A stretch of 48,451 bases of DNA from an uncultured Tenacibaculum sp. (GTDB lineage: Bacteria; Bacteroidota; Bacteroidia; Flavobacteriales; Flavobacteriaceae). The notes under the pieces are model-generated. The model did no database searches. It saw only the letters and a list, made by a program, of their open reading frames with translations, and was not told the DNA's origin. Positions within the stretch are counted from its first letter, which is position 1; each line of letters opens with the position of its first letter. This document shows, piece after piece, positions 1 through 9,500 of this stretch. The stretch is taken from NCBI GenBank assembly GCA_937922085.1, contig CAKZVD010000033.1, positions 1-48,451 on the forward strand. Direction: 5' to 3'. The position numbers and the translations under genes are program-made.

Positions 1-324
1 ATTTAAAGCGTCAACAATTATATCCTTAATTCGTTCTTTTGGCACTTTATTTACTAAATGCTTGTTGTGTAAGTGTACAGCAAAATCACAATGCACACCT
101 TCATCTCTAGAAATAAGCTCATTAGAGAATGTAAGTCCTGGCATTAAACCTCTTTTCTTTAACCAGAAAATTGAACAAAATGCTCCTGAAAAGAAAATAC
201 CTTCTACGGCTGCAAACGCAATTAAACGTTCTGCAAAACTTGGTGATTCAATCCATTTTAAAGCCCAATCTGCTTTCTTTTTGATTGCAGGGAAATTATC
301 AATTGCTTGGAATAACATATTCTT
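1..324 (-). pseudogene. nrdB: Ribonucleotide reductase beta subunit fragment (inverted nrdB copy)
   Basis: Read on the minus strand, this stretch encodes an internal part of NrdB, the radical-generating small subunit of class Ia ribonucleotide reductase. The metal-ligand segments GIFFSG and [10 protein letters not shown] are visible, so the family call is firm. It runs off the left edge of the window and stops abruptly near position 324. At that point it abuts a second nrdB piece in the opposite orientation. The two pieces align over about 105 residues and are roughly four-fifths identical in DNA, so they are different alleles or paralogues rather than one sequence folded back. The N-terminal part of the protein is missing at the junction. 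It may be a remnant of an inverted duplication or an assembly or amplification chimera. Confidence 0.75.
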
Positions 325-956
325 TATTAATAGATACTTATGTGAAAGATGAAGTAGAAAAAGATAATTTATTTAGAGCTATCGAGGTTTTTCCGGCAAT
401 TAAGAGAAAAGCAGATTGGGCTTTAAAATGGATAGAATCTGATTCTTTTGCAGAGCGTTTAATTGCTTTTGCAGCGGTAGAGGGTATTTTCTTCTCAGGA
501 TCATTTTGTTCTATTTTTTGGCTGAAAAAGAGAGGTTTATTACCTGGGTTAACGTTTTCAAATGAGTTGATTTCTAGAGATGAAGGAATGCATTGTGATT
601 TTGCAGTTCACTTACACAATAATCACTTAGTAAATAAAGTTTCTAAAGAAAGGATACGAGAAATCATAGTTTCTGCGTTAAATATAGAACGTGAGTTTGT
701 TACAGAATCATTACCTGTAAGTTTAATAGGAATGAATGCGAAGTTAATGACTCAATATTTAGAGTTTGTTACTGATAGATTGTTATTAGAATTTGGTTGT
801 GATAAAGAATACAACTCAACAAATCCTTTCGATTTCATGGAAATGATTTCATTAGAAGGAAAAACAAATTTCTTTGAAAAAAGAGTTTCTGAATACCAAA
901 AGGCAGGAGTGAAATCTGGAGGAACTGGATCAATCAGTTTTGATGCTGATTTTTAA
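318..956 (+). pseudogene. nrdB: Ribonucleotide reductase beta subunit, 5'-truncated nrdB
   Basis: This is the C-terminal two thirds of class Ia NrdB, which supplies the diiron-tyrosyl radical for ribonucleotide reduction. Homology starts at YSLLIDTY, whose Tyr corresponds to the radical tyrosine. It continues through the second-half metal ligands (Glu in GIFFSG, Glu and His in [10 protein letters not shown]) to the usual flavobacterial C-terminus SFDADF. The first hundred or so residues are absent, including the Asp and ExxH ligands of the first half. The open frame extends left to position 285, but those codons are not NrdB-like. It lies 88 bases upstream of nrdA, the normal order for an nrdBA operon. 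As written it cannot make a working subunit; if the junction is an artefact, the real gene is probably intact. Confidence 0.8.
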
Positions 957-994
957 GAATTGCGAATAATAAAAATTACTGAAAACAATTAAAA

Positions 995-1016
995 TCTTAA
1001 GAATTTGTTCTTAAGA
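995..1016 (+). repeat. Perfect hairpin in the nrdB-nrdA spacer
   Basis: TCTTAAGAA and TTCTTAAGA form nine-base arms around a TTTG loop, 28 bases before the nrdA start. There is no T-run after the stem, so it is not an ordinary terminator. It could be an mRNA processing or stability element, or a dimer-binding operator. It does not resemble an NrdR box. Confidence 0.5.
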
Positions 1017-1044
1017 CTAACTTATATAAAACCAAAATTAAAGC

Positions 1045-3429
1045 ATGTATGTAGTAAAAAGAGATGGCAGAAAAGAACCTGTGATGTTTGATAAAATCAC
1101 AGAGAGAGTTAAAAAGATGTGTTACGGATTAAACAATATTGTTGATCCGGTGAAAGTCGCTATGCGCGTAATAGAAGGATTATATGATGGTGTAACTACT
1201 TCTGAGTTAGATAATTTAGCTGCAGAGGTTGCTGCAACTATGACTACTGCTCATCCAGATTATGCAAAGCTAGCTGCAAGAATTGCCGTTTCTAATTTAC
1301 ATAAGAATACAAAAAAGTCGTTTACAGAAACGATGACAGACTTATTTGAGTATGTAAACCCACGTACAGAAAAGAAAGCTCCATTATTGGCAGATGACGT
1401 ATATGATATTATCATGAAAAATGCTGAAAAGCTAGATTCGACTATCATATATAGTAGAGATTTTAATTATGATTATTTTGGGTTTAAAACACTTGAGCGT
1501 TCATATTTATTAAAATTAAACGGTCAAATTGCTGAGCGTCCACAGCAAATGTTAATGAGAGTATCTATTGGTATTCATAAGGAAGATATAGACGAGGCAA
1601 TTGCTACATACGAGTTAATGAGTAAAAAATATTTTACGCATGCAACGCCTACTTTATTTAATGCAGGAACACCAAAACCACAAATGTCTTCTTGTTTCTT
1701 ATTACAAATGCAAGATGATAGTATTGATGGAATTTATGATACATTAAAACAAACAGCAAAAATATCTCAGTCAGCAGGAGGTATTGGTTTGTCTTTACAT
1801 AACATTCGTGCAACAGGAAGTTATATTGCAGGAACAAATGGAACATCAAACGGAATTGTGCCAATGTTACGTGTTTTTAATGATACTGCTCGTTATGTAG
1901 ATCAAGGAGGAGGAAAACGTAAAGGATCTTTTGCAATGTATTTAGAACCATGGCATGCGGATATTTATGATTTCTTAGATTTAAAGAAAAATCATGGTAA
2001 AGAAGAAATGCGTGCACGTGATTTATTTTATGCAATGTGGATTTCAGATTTATTCATGGAACGTGTTCAGGAAGATGCAGATTGGACTCTAATGTGCCCG
2101 CACGAATGCCCACATTTATATGATTCTTATGGAGAAGAGTTTGAACGCCTATATACCAGTTATGAAAAAGCAGGTAAAGGAAGAAAGACAATTAAAGCAC
2201 GTGATTTATGGGAGAAAATATTAGAATCTCAAATAGAGACTGGTACTCCTTATATGTTATATAAAGATGCTGCTAACCGCAAATCTAATCAGAAAAATTT
2301 AGGAACTATTCGTTCTTCAAATTTATGTACAGAAATTATGGAGTACACAGCTGAAGATGAAGTAGCGGTTTGTAATTTAGCATCTATTGCTATTCCAATG
2401 TTTGTTGGAGAAGATGAAAATGGAAATAAATTCTTTGATCACGATAAGTTATTTACAGTAACTAAAAAAGTAATAAGAAACTTAGATACAGTAATTGATC
2501 GTAATTATTACCCAGTAAAAGAAGCAGAAAACTCTAATGTACGTCATCGTCCAGTAGGTTTAGGTATTCAAGGATTAGCAGATGCTTTTATCATGTTGCG
2601 TTTACCGTTTACTAGTGAAGAGGCTAAGAAGATGAATCAAGAGATTTTTGAAACATTATATTTTGCGGCAGTTACTTCATCTATGGAAATGGCTAAAGCA
2701 AAAGGAGCTTATTCAACATTTAAAGGGTCTCCAATGTCTGAAGGTGAATTCCAATACAACATGTGGGGAATTCAAGATGAAGATTTAAGTGGAAGATGGA
2801 ATTGGAAATCTTTACGTAAGGAAGTAGTAGAGCATGGAGTTCGTAATTCTTTATTGGTAGCACCAATGCCTACGGCTTCTACTTCTCAAATTTTAGGGAA
2901 TAATGAAGCTTTTGAACCATATACTTCTAATATTTACACAAGAAGAGTATTGTCAGGAGAGTTTATTGTTGTTAATAAACATTTACTAGAAGATTTAGTA
3001 GAATTAAACTTATGGAATAATGATATGAAGGAGGATATAATGCGTGCAAACGGATCTATCCAACACATTGCAGAAATTCCTCAAGATTTAAAAGATTTAT
3101 ATAAAACTGTTTGGGAAATGAGTATGAAAGATATCATTGATATGGCACGCCATAGAGGGTATTTTATAGATCAATCTCAATCATTAAATTTATTTATGAA
3201 AGATCCTGATTTTGCTAAACTAACATCTATGCATTTTTACGCATGGAAAAGTGGTTTAAAAACAGGAATGTATTATTTACGTACTAAATCTGCAGTAAAT
3301 GCAATTCAGTTTACATTATCAAAAGAAAAAACCAACGAAGATGAACCAATGAGTCCTGAGGAATTTAAACAGATGGTAGATGCCTCGAAAGATTCTGGAC
3401 CAGAGGATTGTTTAATGTGTGGTTCTTAA
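1045..3429 (+). CDS. nrdA: Ribonucleoside-diphosphate reductase alpha subunit
   Basis: This is the catalytic subunit of class Ia ribonucleotide reductase, which reduces ribonucleoside diphosphates to deoxyribonucleotides with the NrdB radical. At 794 residues it is normal for the family. Residues 1-90 form an ATP-cone ([18 protein letters not shown]), the allosteric on/off site. The active-site cysteines are present: Cys217 (SSCFLL), Cys428 with Asn426 and Glu430 (SNLCTEI), and Cys443 (AVCNLASI). The C-terminal CLMCGS is the swinging dithiol arm that re-reduces the site. The start fits the ATP-cone exactly. It is the second gene of an nrdBA pair whose nrdB is broken in this window, and it is followed by a strong terminator. 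Confidence 0.97.
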   Translation: MYVVKRDGRKEPVMFDKITERVKKMCYGLNNIVDPVKVAMRVIEGLYDGVTTSELDNLAAEVAATMTTAHPDYAKLAARIAVSNLHKNTKKSFTETMTDLFEYVNPRTEKKAPLLADDVYDIIMKNAEKLDSTIIYSRDFNYDYFGFKTLERSYLLKLNGQIAERPQQMLMRVSIGIHKEDIDEAIATYELMSKKYFTHATPTLFNAGTPKPQMSSCFLLQMQDDSIDGIYDTLKQTAKISQSAGGIGLSLHNIRATGSYIAGTNGTSNGIVPMLRVFNDTARYVDQGGGKRKGSFAMYLEPWHADIYDFLDLKKNHGKEEMRARDLFYAMWISDLFMERVQEDADWTLMCPHECPHLYDSYGEEFERLYTSYEKAGKGRKTIKARDLWEKILESQIETGTPYMLYKDAANRKSNQKNLGTIRSSNLCTEIMEYTAEDEVAVCNLASIAIPMFVGEDENGNKFFDHDKLFTVTKKVIRNLDTVIDRNYYPVKEAENSNVRHRPVGLGIQGLADAFIMLRLPFTSEEAKKMNQEIFETLYFAAVTSSMEMAKAKGAYSTFKGSPMSEGEFQYNMWGIQDEDLSGRWNWKSLRKEVVEHGVRNSLLVAPMPTASTSQILGNNEAFEPYTSNIYTRRVLSGEFIVVNKHLLEDLVELNLWNNDMKEDIMRANGSIQHIAEIPQDLKDLYKTVWEMSMKDIIDMARHRGYFIDQSQSLNLFMKDPDFAKLTSMHFYAWKSGLKTGMYYLRTKSAVNAIQFTLSKEKTNEDEPMSPEEFKQMVDASKDSGPEDCLMCGS

Positions 3430-3451
3430 TTAAATTAAAAGGGAAGTTAAG

Positions 3452-3478
3452 AAGAGAAGTCGAAAGGCTTCTCTTTTT
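3452..3478 (+). terminator. Intrinsic terminator after nrdA
   Basis: The stem AAGAGAAG/CTTCTCTT with an eight-base loop is followed directly by T residues, 22 bases after the nrdA stop. Confidence 0.85.
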
Positions 3479-3739
3479 AAAGAAAATTTGAATTAATGCT
3501 GAGGTAGAAAAAAGGCATAAAAAAAAGGGACTATATGAAATATCCCTCTTGTAATTTATAATATTATTGGTTTTCCGGCCTAATATATATTAAAGTATAA
3601 AAGAAATTGAGATTACCTCATCTCCTTTTTGTTTTCCAAAAATACGAAACAAAATTCTTTCTTACAAGTTAAATATTTCTAAAATAATTTTTAGTAGTAA
3701 TAACCTCTTTAAAATTCACTAGAGGACTACGTTAATTAT
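3479..3739. other. Gene-free spacer
   Basis: I see no coding sequence here. It holds a weak hairpin (AGGGA...TCCCT, about 3515-3535), a pair of CCTCT/AGAGG arms (about 3704-3725) and AT-rich sequence. No convincing promoter or RNA gene was recognised. Confidence 0.5.
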
Positions 3740-3759
3740 TTATCAACAGGTGTTGATAA
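3740..3759. promoter_or_regulatory. Perfect 20-bp palindrome upstream of the small gene at 3778
   Basis: TTATCAACA and TGTTGATAA are perfect nine-base arms around GG, ending 18 bases before the ATG at 3778. The symmetry and position suggest an operator for a dimeric regulator or a 5'-UTR hairpin. No T-run follows. Confidence 0.45.
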
Positions 3760-3777
3760 AGTAAAATATTTAAGCTT

Positions 3778-4089
3778 ATGATAAAAAAAAATTTTAGAAT
3801 CGCTGTCAATGAAAAGTTGATAGTAAGAGTTACCTATGTAACAAATGATAGTAGAATCTTAACAAGGAAGTGTGTTCCTTTTGATTTTGGACCAAGTAGA
3901 AAGTTTAAAGATAAATCTGATCGTTATCATTTTCAAGATTTAGATAGTCCAAATGGGAAACATCCTCTATCTTTAGAACCTAAAAAGGTTATAAAAGTGG
4001 AGTTAACAGGAGTTAATTTCGATCCTGCCAATTATATTAAATGGAAACCTAATTGGTTTATGAAAAGAAATTGGGGGAAATATTCCTAA
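3778..4089 (+). CDS. Small basic protein of unknown function
   Basis: A 103-residue, lysine- and arginine-rich, beta-strand-like protein with no signal peptide or membrane segment. I do not recognise the family with confidence. The alternating strands followed by an ExxKVIKVELTG segment and a tryptophan-rich C-terminus (KWKPNWFMKRNW) faintly recall WYL-type or Sm-like beta-barrels that bind nucleotides or nucleic acid; this is a guess. It is monocistronic: it is preceded by a palindrome and followed by a terminator shared with the convergent gene at 4121. Confidence 0.6.
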   Translation: MIKKNFRIAVNEKLIVRVTYVTNDSRILTRKCVPFDFGPSRKFKDKSDRYHFQDLDSPNGKHPLSLEPKKVIKVELTGVNFDPANYIKWKPNWFMKRNWGKYS

Positions 4090-4096
4090 GATAAAG

Positions 4097-4120
4097 AAGA
4101 GACATTTATGTCTCTTTTTT
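4097..4120 (+). terminator. Terminator between convergent genes
   Basis: AAGAGACAT/ATGTCTCTT form a nine-base stem with a two-base centre, followed by a T-run of eight. It ends the gene at 3778 and abuts the stop codon of the minus-strand gene at 4121. Confidence 0.85.
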
Positions 4121-4447
4121 TTATCTAAACAAATAACGCATTACTAAAATAAAAATACCAACAATACTTGCTAAAGAAGATGTGATTAAAGCTATTAAAA
4201 CAGTATCGTCTAAATTAAAATTCAATGCTTTTGAAAAACCTGAGAATACTACAATTAATAAAACAAGGAAGGTAAAAGAACTTAAAAAGATAAAAGTTCT
4301 ATAAGCATACTTTTTTCTTTCATTTCTGTCTTGTATTCTGTCAGAAATTTCTTGTACATTTAAAGCAATATTGGTGTCGAGTTCTTGAGATTTAAAAGAA
4401 GATTTTTCTACTTCTTCAAGTAATTCATCTAGTTTGGAATTAAGCAC
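4121..4447 (-). CDS. Two-helix membrane protein, candidate toxin of a Panacea toxin-antitoxin pair
   Basis: A 108-residue protein with a charged, probably coiled-coil N-terminal half (residues 1-48) and two hydrophobic helices (about 50-71 and 80-104) separated by a short polar loop. It ends with a basic tail (MRYLFR). I know no enzyme motif in it. Its GTG start lies inside the end of the upstream Panacea-domain gene (8-base overlap, stop and start interleaved), so translation of the two is likely coupled. Panacea antitoxins are known to pair with many unrelated toxins, including small membrane-active ones. The toxin role is inferred from this arrangement. A membrane anchor for the partner protein is the main alternative. 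Confidence 0.7.
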   Translation of the reverse strand: MLNSKLDELLEEVEKSSFKSQELDTNIALNVQEISDRIQDRNERKKYAYRTFIFLSSFTFLVLLIVVFSGFSKALNFNLDDTVLIALITSSLASIVGIFILVMRYLFR

Positions 4448-4937
4448 TTTTTAAATGATTCCTTAAGTTAACAACAAATTTATCATAGTATCTCTTGATA
4501 AGCTCGTTATCAATAGTTTTGTTTTGACCGTATTGGTAAGTTAAACTCCAAGGAGTACCTGCTCTATGTGTCAAATCAACTAAATCTAATGGAGACATGT
4601 CTTTGTATAAATTCCAAGTTAATTTAACTATTTTTTTATCTTCTTCATTAGTTAATTTAGGTTCAGATAAAATTTCTAAATTACGACCAAGAACAACAGA
4701 TTTAGAAGTTATAGGGTTAGATTTATAATGTTTAAATTCATGGTATATACTAGGAATTACAGGACCATATTTCCAAGCTTCTATATTATCATCCTTAAAT
4801 AACGGTCTATCTAATATAGATAAAGACAATCCTTGAGCAATATACATTAACTTAACTAACTTTATATTTGTTAATTCAAGCGAATGTTTATCACATAATT
4901 TTATAAATTCGTTTGCAACTGACCCAGCGGTTCCCAT
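4440..4937 (-). CDS. Panacea-domain (DUF4065/SocA-like) protein, candidate antitoxin
   Basis: A 165-residue protein that matches the Panacea (DUF4065) family throughout. It has an N-terminal helical block with LVKLMYIAQGLSL, the characteristic EAWKYGPVIPSIYHEFKHY segment, and a C-terminal helical part with LVDLTHRAGTPW. The family includes SocA and phage GepA-like proteins, and many members are antitoxins fused to or encoded next to diverse toxins. It is the first gene of a two-gene minus-strand operon with an overlapping membrane protein, and it has its own strong promoter. An antitoxin role is inferred from family and context. No separate DNA-binding domain is visible, so autoregulation is uncertain. 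Confidence 0.88.
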   Translation of the reverse strand: MGTAGSVANEFIKLCDKHSLELTNIKLVKLMYIAQGLSLSILDRPLFKDDNIEAWKYGPVIPSIYHEFKHYKSNPITSKSVVLGRNLEILSEPKLTNEEDKKIVKLTWNLYKDMSPLDLVDLTHRAGTPWSLTYQYGQNKTIDNELIKRYYDKFVVNLRNHLKSA

Positions 4938-4999
4938 AAATCTTTACTCCTTTTTGTAAAGTTAAAACAATTTTTGGTTTTTTCAAGAAAAAACGGGTA

Positions 5000-5030
5000 C
5001 AAATCTAACTTTTTTTATCTTAAAATCAAA
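5000..5030 (-). promoter_or_regulatory. Bacteroidota-type promoter for the Panacea operon
   Basis: On the minus strand, TTTG (5030-5027), a 19-base spacer and TAGATTTG (5007-5000) match the Bacteroidota -33/-7 consensus exactly. The predicted transcript starts near 4993, about 55 bases before the ATG. Confidence 0.65.
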
Positions 5031-5101
5031 TAGTTAATGTTTTTTTATTAAAAAACAGAAAATGAATATAATTTATTGGTAATCAGAAACAAAAGATTAG
5101 A

Positions 5102-5109
5102 TAAATTTG
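5102..5109 (+). promoter_or_regulatory. -7 element in front of dgt
   Basis: TAAATTTG matches TAnnTTTG. A possible TTG -33 lies at 5076-5078 with a rather long 23-base spacer. The predicted transcript start near 5115 lies downstream of the TTG codon at 5076, which favours the ATG at 5136 as the dgt start. Confidence 0.45.
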
Positions 5110-5135
5110 CTGAAAATTTAAGATATATACAAGGA

Positions 5136-6470
5136 ATGAACTGGGAGCAATTACTTTCTTTAAAACGACAAGGAGATATTCATAAACGCGAACGAGCTTC
5201 ACAAGATGAAACTCGTTTAGGTTTTGAAGTAGATTTTGATAGAATTATTTTTTCTTCAGCTTTTAGAAGTTTACAAGATAAAACACAAGTAATTCCGTTG
5301 TCAAAAACAGATTTTGTTCACACTCGTTTAACACATAGTTTAGAAGTTTCTGTTGTGGGAAGAACATTAGGAAGAAGAGTAGGTAAAGTATTATTAGATA
5401 GGCATTCTAATTTAAAAAAACTAGGTTACAAGTTTAATGATTTTGGAGCTATAGTAGCCGCTGCTTCATTGATGCATGATATAGGAAACCCACCTTTTGG
5501 GCATTCTGGAGAAAAAGCAATAGGAGAATATTTTAAAACAGGTAAAGGAATTCAGTATCAAAACCAGTTAACTGAAAAAGAATATCAAGATTTAATAGAT
5601 TTTGAAGGAAATGCTAATGGTTTTAAGATAGTTACAGAAAGTAAAGGGGGTACTATTGGAGGGCTAAGATTATCTTATGCCACGTTAGGAGCTTTTATAA
5701 AATATCCTAAAGAAAGCTTACCTAAAAAACCTACAAACGACATATCAGATAAAAAATATGGTTTTTTTCAGTCAGAGAAAGAATCTTTTATAGATGTAGT
5801 AAATGAATTAGGAATGCTAAAAAAAGAAAATTCTAATATTTCTTATTATCGTCACCCGTTAGCATATTTGGTAGAAGCAGCTGATGATATCTGTTATACT
5901 ATAATCGATTTTGAAGATGGAATAAATTTAGGTTTAATAGATGAGAGTTATGCTTTAGAATACATGTCTAAGTTAGTTTCGGGTATAAATAGAGAAAAAT
6001 ATTATTCCTTAAAACATAAAAAAGACAGGACTGGTTACTTAAGAGCTATAGCAATTAATACGCTAGTAGGAGAAGCTGTAGATATTTTTTTAGAGAATGA
6101 AGAAGCTATTTTAAATGGAGAGTTTAATAAATCTTTATTAGATAAATGTAAGTATGAGGCACAGATTAACGACATTATTAAGATTAGTATAGATAAAATT
6201 TACAATAGTAAAGAGGTAATAGAAAAGGAAGTTGCTGGGTATAAAATAATCGCCGATTTATTAGATGTATTTGTTACAGCGTTAAACAATAAACATCAAG
6301 GAGTATTGTCTAATTATGATAAACTAATACTTCATTTACTACCAGAAGAGTATCAGTTAGAAAGTGATGTAATGTATAATAGAGTTATGCAAATATGTAG
6401 CTATGTAGCAAGTTTATCAGATGGATTTGCTATTCGATTGCATAAAAAAATAAAAGGAAATATTCTTTAA
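5136..6470 (+). CDS. dgt: Deoxyguanosinetriphosphate triphosphohydrolase
   Basis: An HD-domain enzyme that hydrolyses dGTP (often other dNTPs) to the nucleoside and tripolyphosphate. The family signature is clear: the arginine-rich FSSAFRSLQDKTQV segment, HTRLTHSLEVS with the first metal His, and the MHDIGNPPFGHSGE HD motif near residue 114. A later YLVEAADDICYTIIDFEDG supplies the last metal Asp. The ATG at 5136 gives MNWEQLLSLKRQGD, the usual N-terminus in flavobacteria. The frame is open up to a TTG at 5076, but those 20 residues are not family-like and lie upstream of the predicted transcript start. At 444 residues it is of normal length. dNTPases of this family can restrict phage; whether this one does is unknown. 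Confidence 0.93.
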   Translation: MNWEQLLSLKRQGDIHKRERASQDETRLGFEVDFDRIIFSSAFRSLQDKTQVIPLSKTDFVHTRLTHSLEVSVVGRTLGRRVGKVLLDRHSNLKKLGYKFNDFGAIVAAASLMHDIGNPPFGHSGEKAIGEYFKTGKGIQYQNQLTEKEYQDLIDFEGNANGFKIVTESKGGTIGGLRLSYATLGAFIKYPKESLPKKPTNDISDKKYGFFQSEKESFIDVVNELGMLKKENSNISYYRHPLAYLVEAADDICYTIIDFEDGINLGLIDESYALEYMSKLVSGINREKYYSLKHKKDRTGYLRAIAINTLVGEAVDIFLENEEAILNGEFNKSLLDKCKYEAQINDIIKISIDKIYNSKEVIEKEVAGYKIIADLLDVFVTALNNKHQGVLSNYDKLILHLLPEEYQLESDVMYNRVMQICSYVASLSDGFAIRLHKKIKGNIL

Positions 6471-6513
6471 AAAATAAAAAGAGGTCTAACATAATTACTT
6501 AATAAGTTCAATA

Positions 6514-9500
6514 ATGAAAGGTAAAAAACTAATTTTAATTATAGGAATAATATCGTTTGCAGTTTTATTTAGTTTGCTTTTTTTGAATAAAGTAGGTGAT
6601 AAAACAGGAATAAGCAAATTAAGAGAAAGTCATGCAGAATTTTTAAGAAATCACCCTTATCAAAAGACATCAGATTTATCTAAAAAAGAACGAAGAGAAT
6701 TGGGAATACCACCAAATGCTTATTTCGATCAAAAGTACTTAAGTGAAATAAACCCAACTACTGGTCGAGTACACAGAGAAAATATTTTTAAATTACAAGA
6801 AAGGTTAAAAAATAATAGAGTTGCATTTAGAGCACCAGGAGATGCTACAGATAATCCTTGGATAGAAAGAGGACCTAATAATGTAGGAGGAAGAACGAGA
6901 GCAATAATTTTCGACCCTAATGATGCAACAGATGAAACAGTTTTTGCAGGAGGTGTAAGTGGTGGTTTATGGAGAAATAGAAATATTTCTAATGCAAGTT
7001 CAGAATGGGAACAAGTAGGAATTCCTGAAAATTTAGCAGTATCATCAATTGCTGTAGATCCAAATAATACAGCTATATTTTATGTTGGAACAGGAGAATC
7101 TTTTACAGGAGGAGATGCAAATGGTAATGGTTTGTGGAAATCTGTAGATGGGGGTAATACATGGAGTAAAATATTTGGAGGTATAACAGGACCTTCATTC
7201 TTTCAAGAAAACTCTACGGTTAAAGTAAATATGCCTTCTCCTATACAAGGAGATTACCCTTCTATACTTACGAATTCTTTTGGAGGAGATCTTTCTTCTG
7301 ATATTACGGGTGATCTGGTTTTAGTAAATGACGGTACTGATGTTGAAACAGATGCTTGTGAAGCACTAGTAAATGCAGCTGATTTAGTTGGGAAAATAGC
7401 AGTAATAGAAAGAGGTAGTTGTAATTTTACAGATAAAGTTATTAAAGCACAAGATGCTGGAGCTATTGCAGTAATTATGCTTAACAATGTTACAGGAGAT
7501 CCTATTTCAATGGGAGGGGAAAATACTTCAATTACAATTCCGGCTGTAATGATTAGTCAAGCAAATGGAAATATTATAACAAATGCATTAACAAGAGAAG
7601 TAGTTAATGTTACATTAACAAGTACAGGCTCGCAATTAACTGGATTAATTCTTCCAGGAGTTCAGAATATAAATGACATTCTTGTAAGGAATAACGCTGG
7701 AGTATCTGAAGTGTATGTAACAGTAGGAGAAACTAGTAACCAAGGAGTTTCTTTAGGAGGTGATACAATAGGTGTATATAAATCTGTAGATGGTGAAAAT
7801 TTTAGTAGATTAAATATACCTAATACAACTGCAGGAAATCCGTATGAACCAAATAACATAGAACTAGGAGCAGATAATTCTATCTTTTTAAGTACAAATA
7901 GAAGTGCAGCTTATGGAGATGGAGGAGGAGCTATTTTTAATTCTACAAATGGAATCGATTTTAATCTATTAATTACGGTTCCTAATGGGTTAAGAACAGA
8001 GATAACAGTATCGTCAACAAATGCTAATAAAGGATATATTTTAGCTCAAATAAACGATAATAGTACACCAGTTAAAATTTTTAAAACAGTAGATAAATTT
8101 CAAAATATTACAGAAATAACATTACCTAATGATGCTGATACCGATATTCCTGCGAATGATTTTACAAGAGATCAAGCGGGGTATAATTTGTTAATTAAAG
8201 TAAATCCTGATAATGATGAGACTATTTTTGTTGGAGGAATAGATCTTTTTGGTTCTACAAATGGGGGTAATAGCTGGACTCAGCTTTCTCATTGGTTTGG
8301 TGGGTTTGGTTTTCAAGAAGTTCATGCAGATCAACATGGAATTGCTTTTTCAAACAATTCTTCATCAAAAATGATTTTTTCAAATGATGGAGGAGTTTCA
8401 TTTTCAAGTGATGGAGGAAATATAATTAGAGCTAGAAATAGAAATTATAATACATTACAATTTTATACAGTTGGTGTAGCTCCTACTTCAGCATTTACAG
8501 GAGATTATTTTTTAGCAGGAGCTCAAGATAATGGGACGCAATTATTTGAGAATGCATCACCAGGAATCAATAGTTCTAGAGAAGCTTCGGGAGGTGATGG
8601 AGCGCATAGCTTTTTTGATACAGATGGAACTGAGAGATACTATATTAGTAATTTTGTTTATAATAGAAGTATAAATTTGTTTAATTATCGAATAGGTACT
8701 AGAGTAAATATTAATAGAGAGACAGAATCTAATGGAGATTTTATAAATCAAGAAGAGTTAGATTCTAATCTTAATATTCTTTATTCTAATTATTCTTCAG
8801 GTACTAATTTTATTGTAAGAATGTATGATAATATATTATCTGGCACACCAATAAAAGCAGATTTAACAAATGGATTAATGGATGGAGAACCATCTGCTTT
8901 AAAGATTTCACCATTCACTACAGCAAGTAGTAATTTATTTGTAGGTTTAAAAAACGGAAAATTGCTACAAGTTAAAAATGCAAATTCATCTTCTATAGTT
9001 TGGAGTGAAATTACAGGATCTGATTTTGTAGGGTCTATTTCTGATATTGAATTTGGAGCAAATGAAAATGAAATTTTTGTAACCATGCATAATTATGGAG
9101 TAGTTAGTATATGGTATACAAATGATGGAGGAGTAACATGGGGAAATAAAGAAGGAGATTTCCCTGATATTCCTGTAAAAACAATTTTACAAAACCCTTT
9201 AAATAGAAAAGAAGTAATTATTGGAACAGATTTAGGAATTTGGAAAACAGATGATTTTAGTGTTACAGCTCCTAAATGGACACAATCGTTTAATGGAATG
9301 AGTAATGTGCCTGTAACTGATATGGATTTGCGTGACGATAATACTGTTTTTGTATCTACATACGGAAGAGGTGTTTTTTCAGGAAAATTTACAGGAACAA
9401 CAGCTTCTGTTGAAGAAGTAAATAAAGGAAATGAATTATTTGCTGTTTATCCAACAGTTTCAAATGGAGAGTTAACAGTTTTCGCTAAGCGTGAAACAGG

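Noticed and set aside
62..352. Plus-strand open frame at the left edge
   Set aside because: It is the complement of the inverted nrdB fragment; the minus-strand translation is clearly NrdB and this one resembles nothing.
5076..5135. TTG start for dgt
   Set aside because: The extra 20 residues are not family-like and lie upstream of a predicted transcript start; the ATG at 5136 gives the usual N-terminus.
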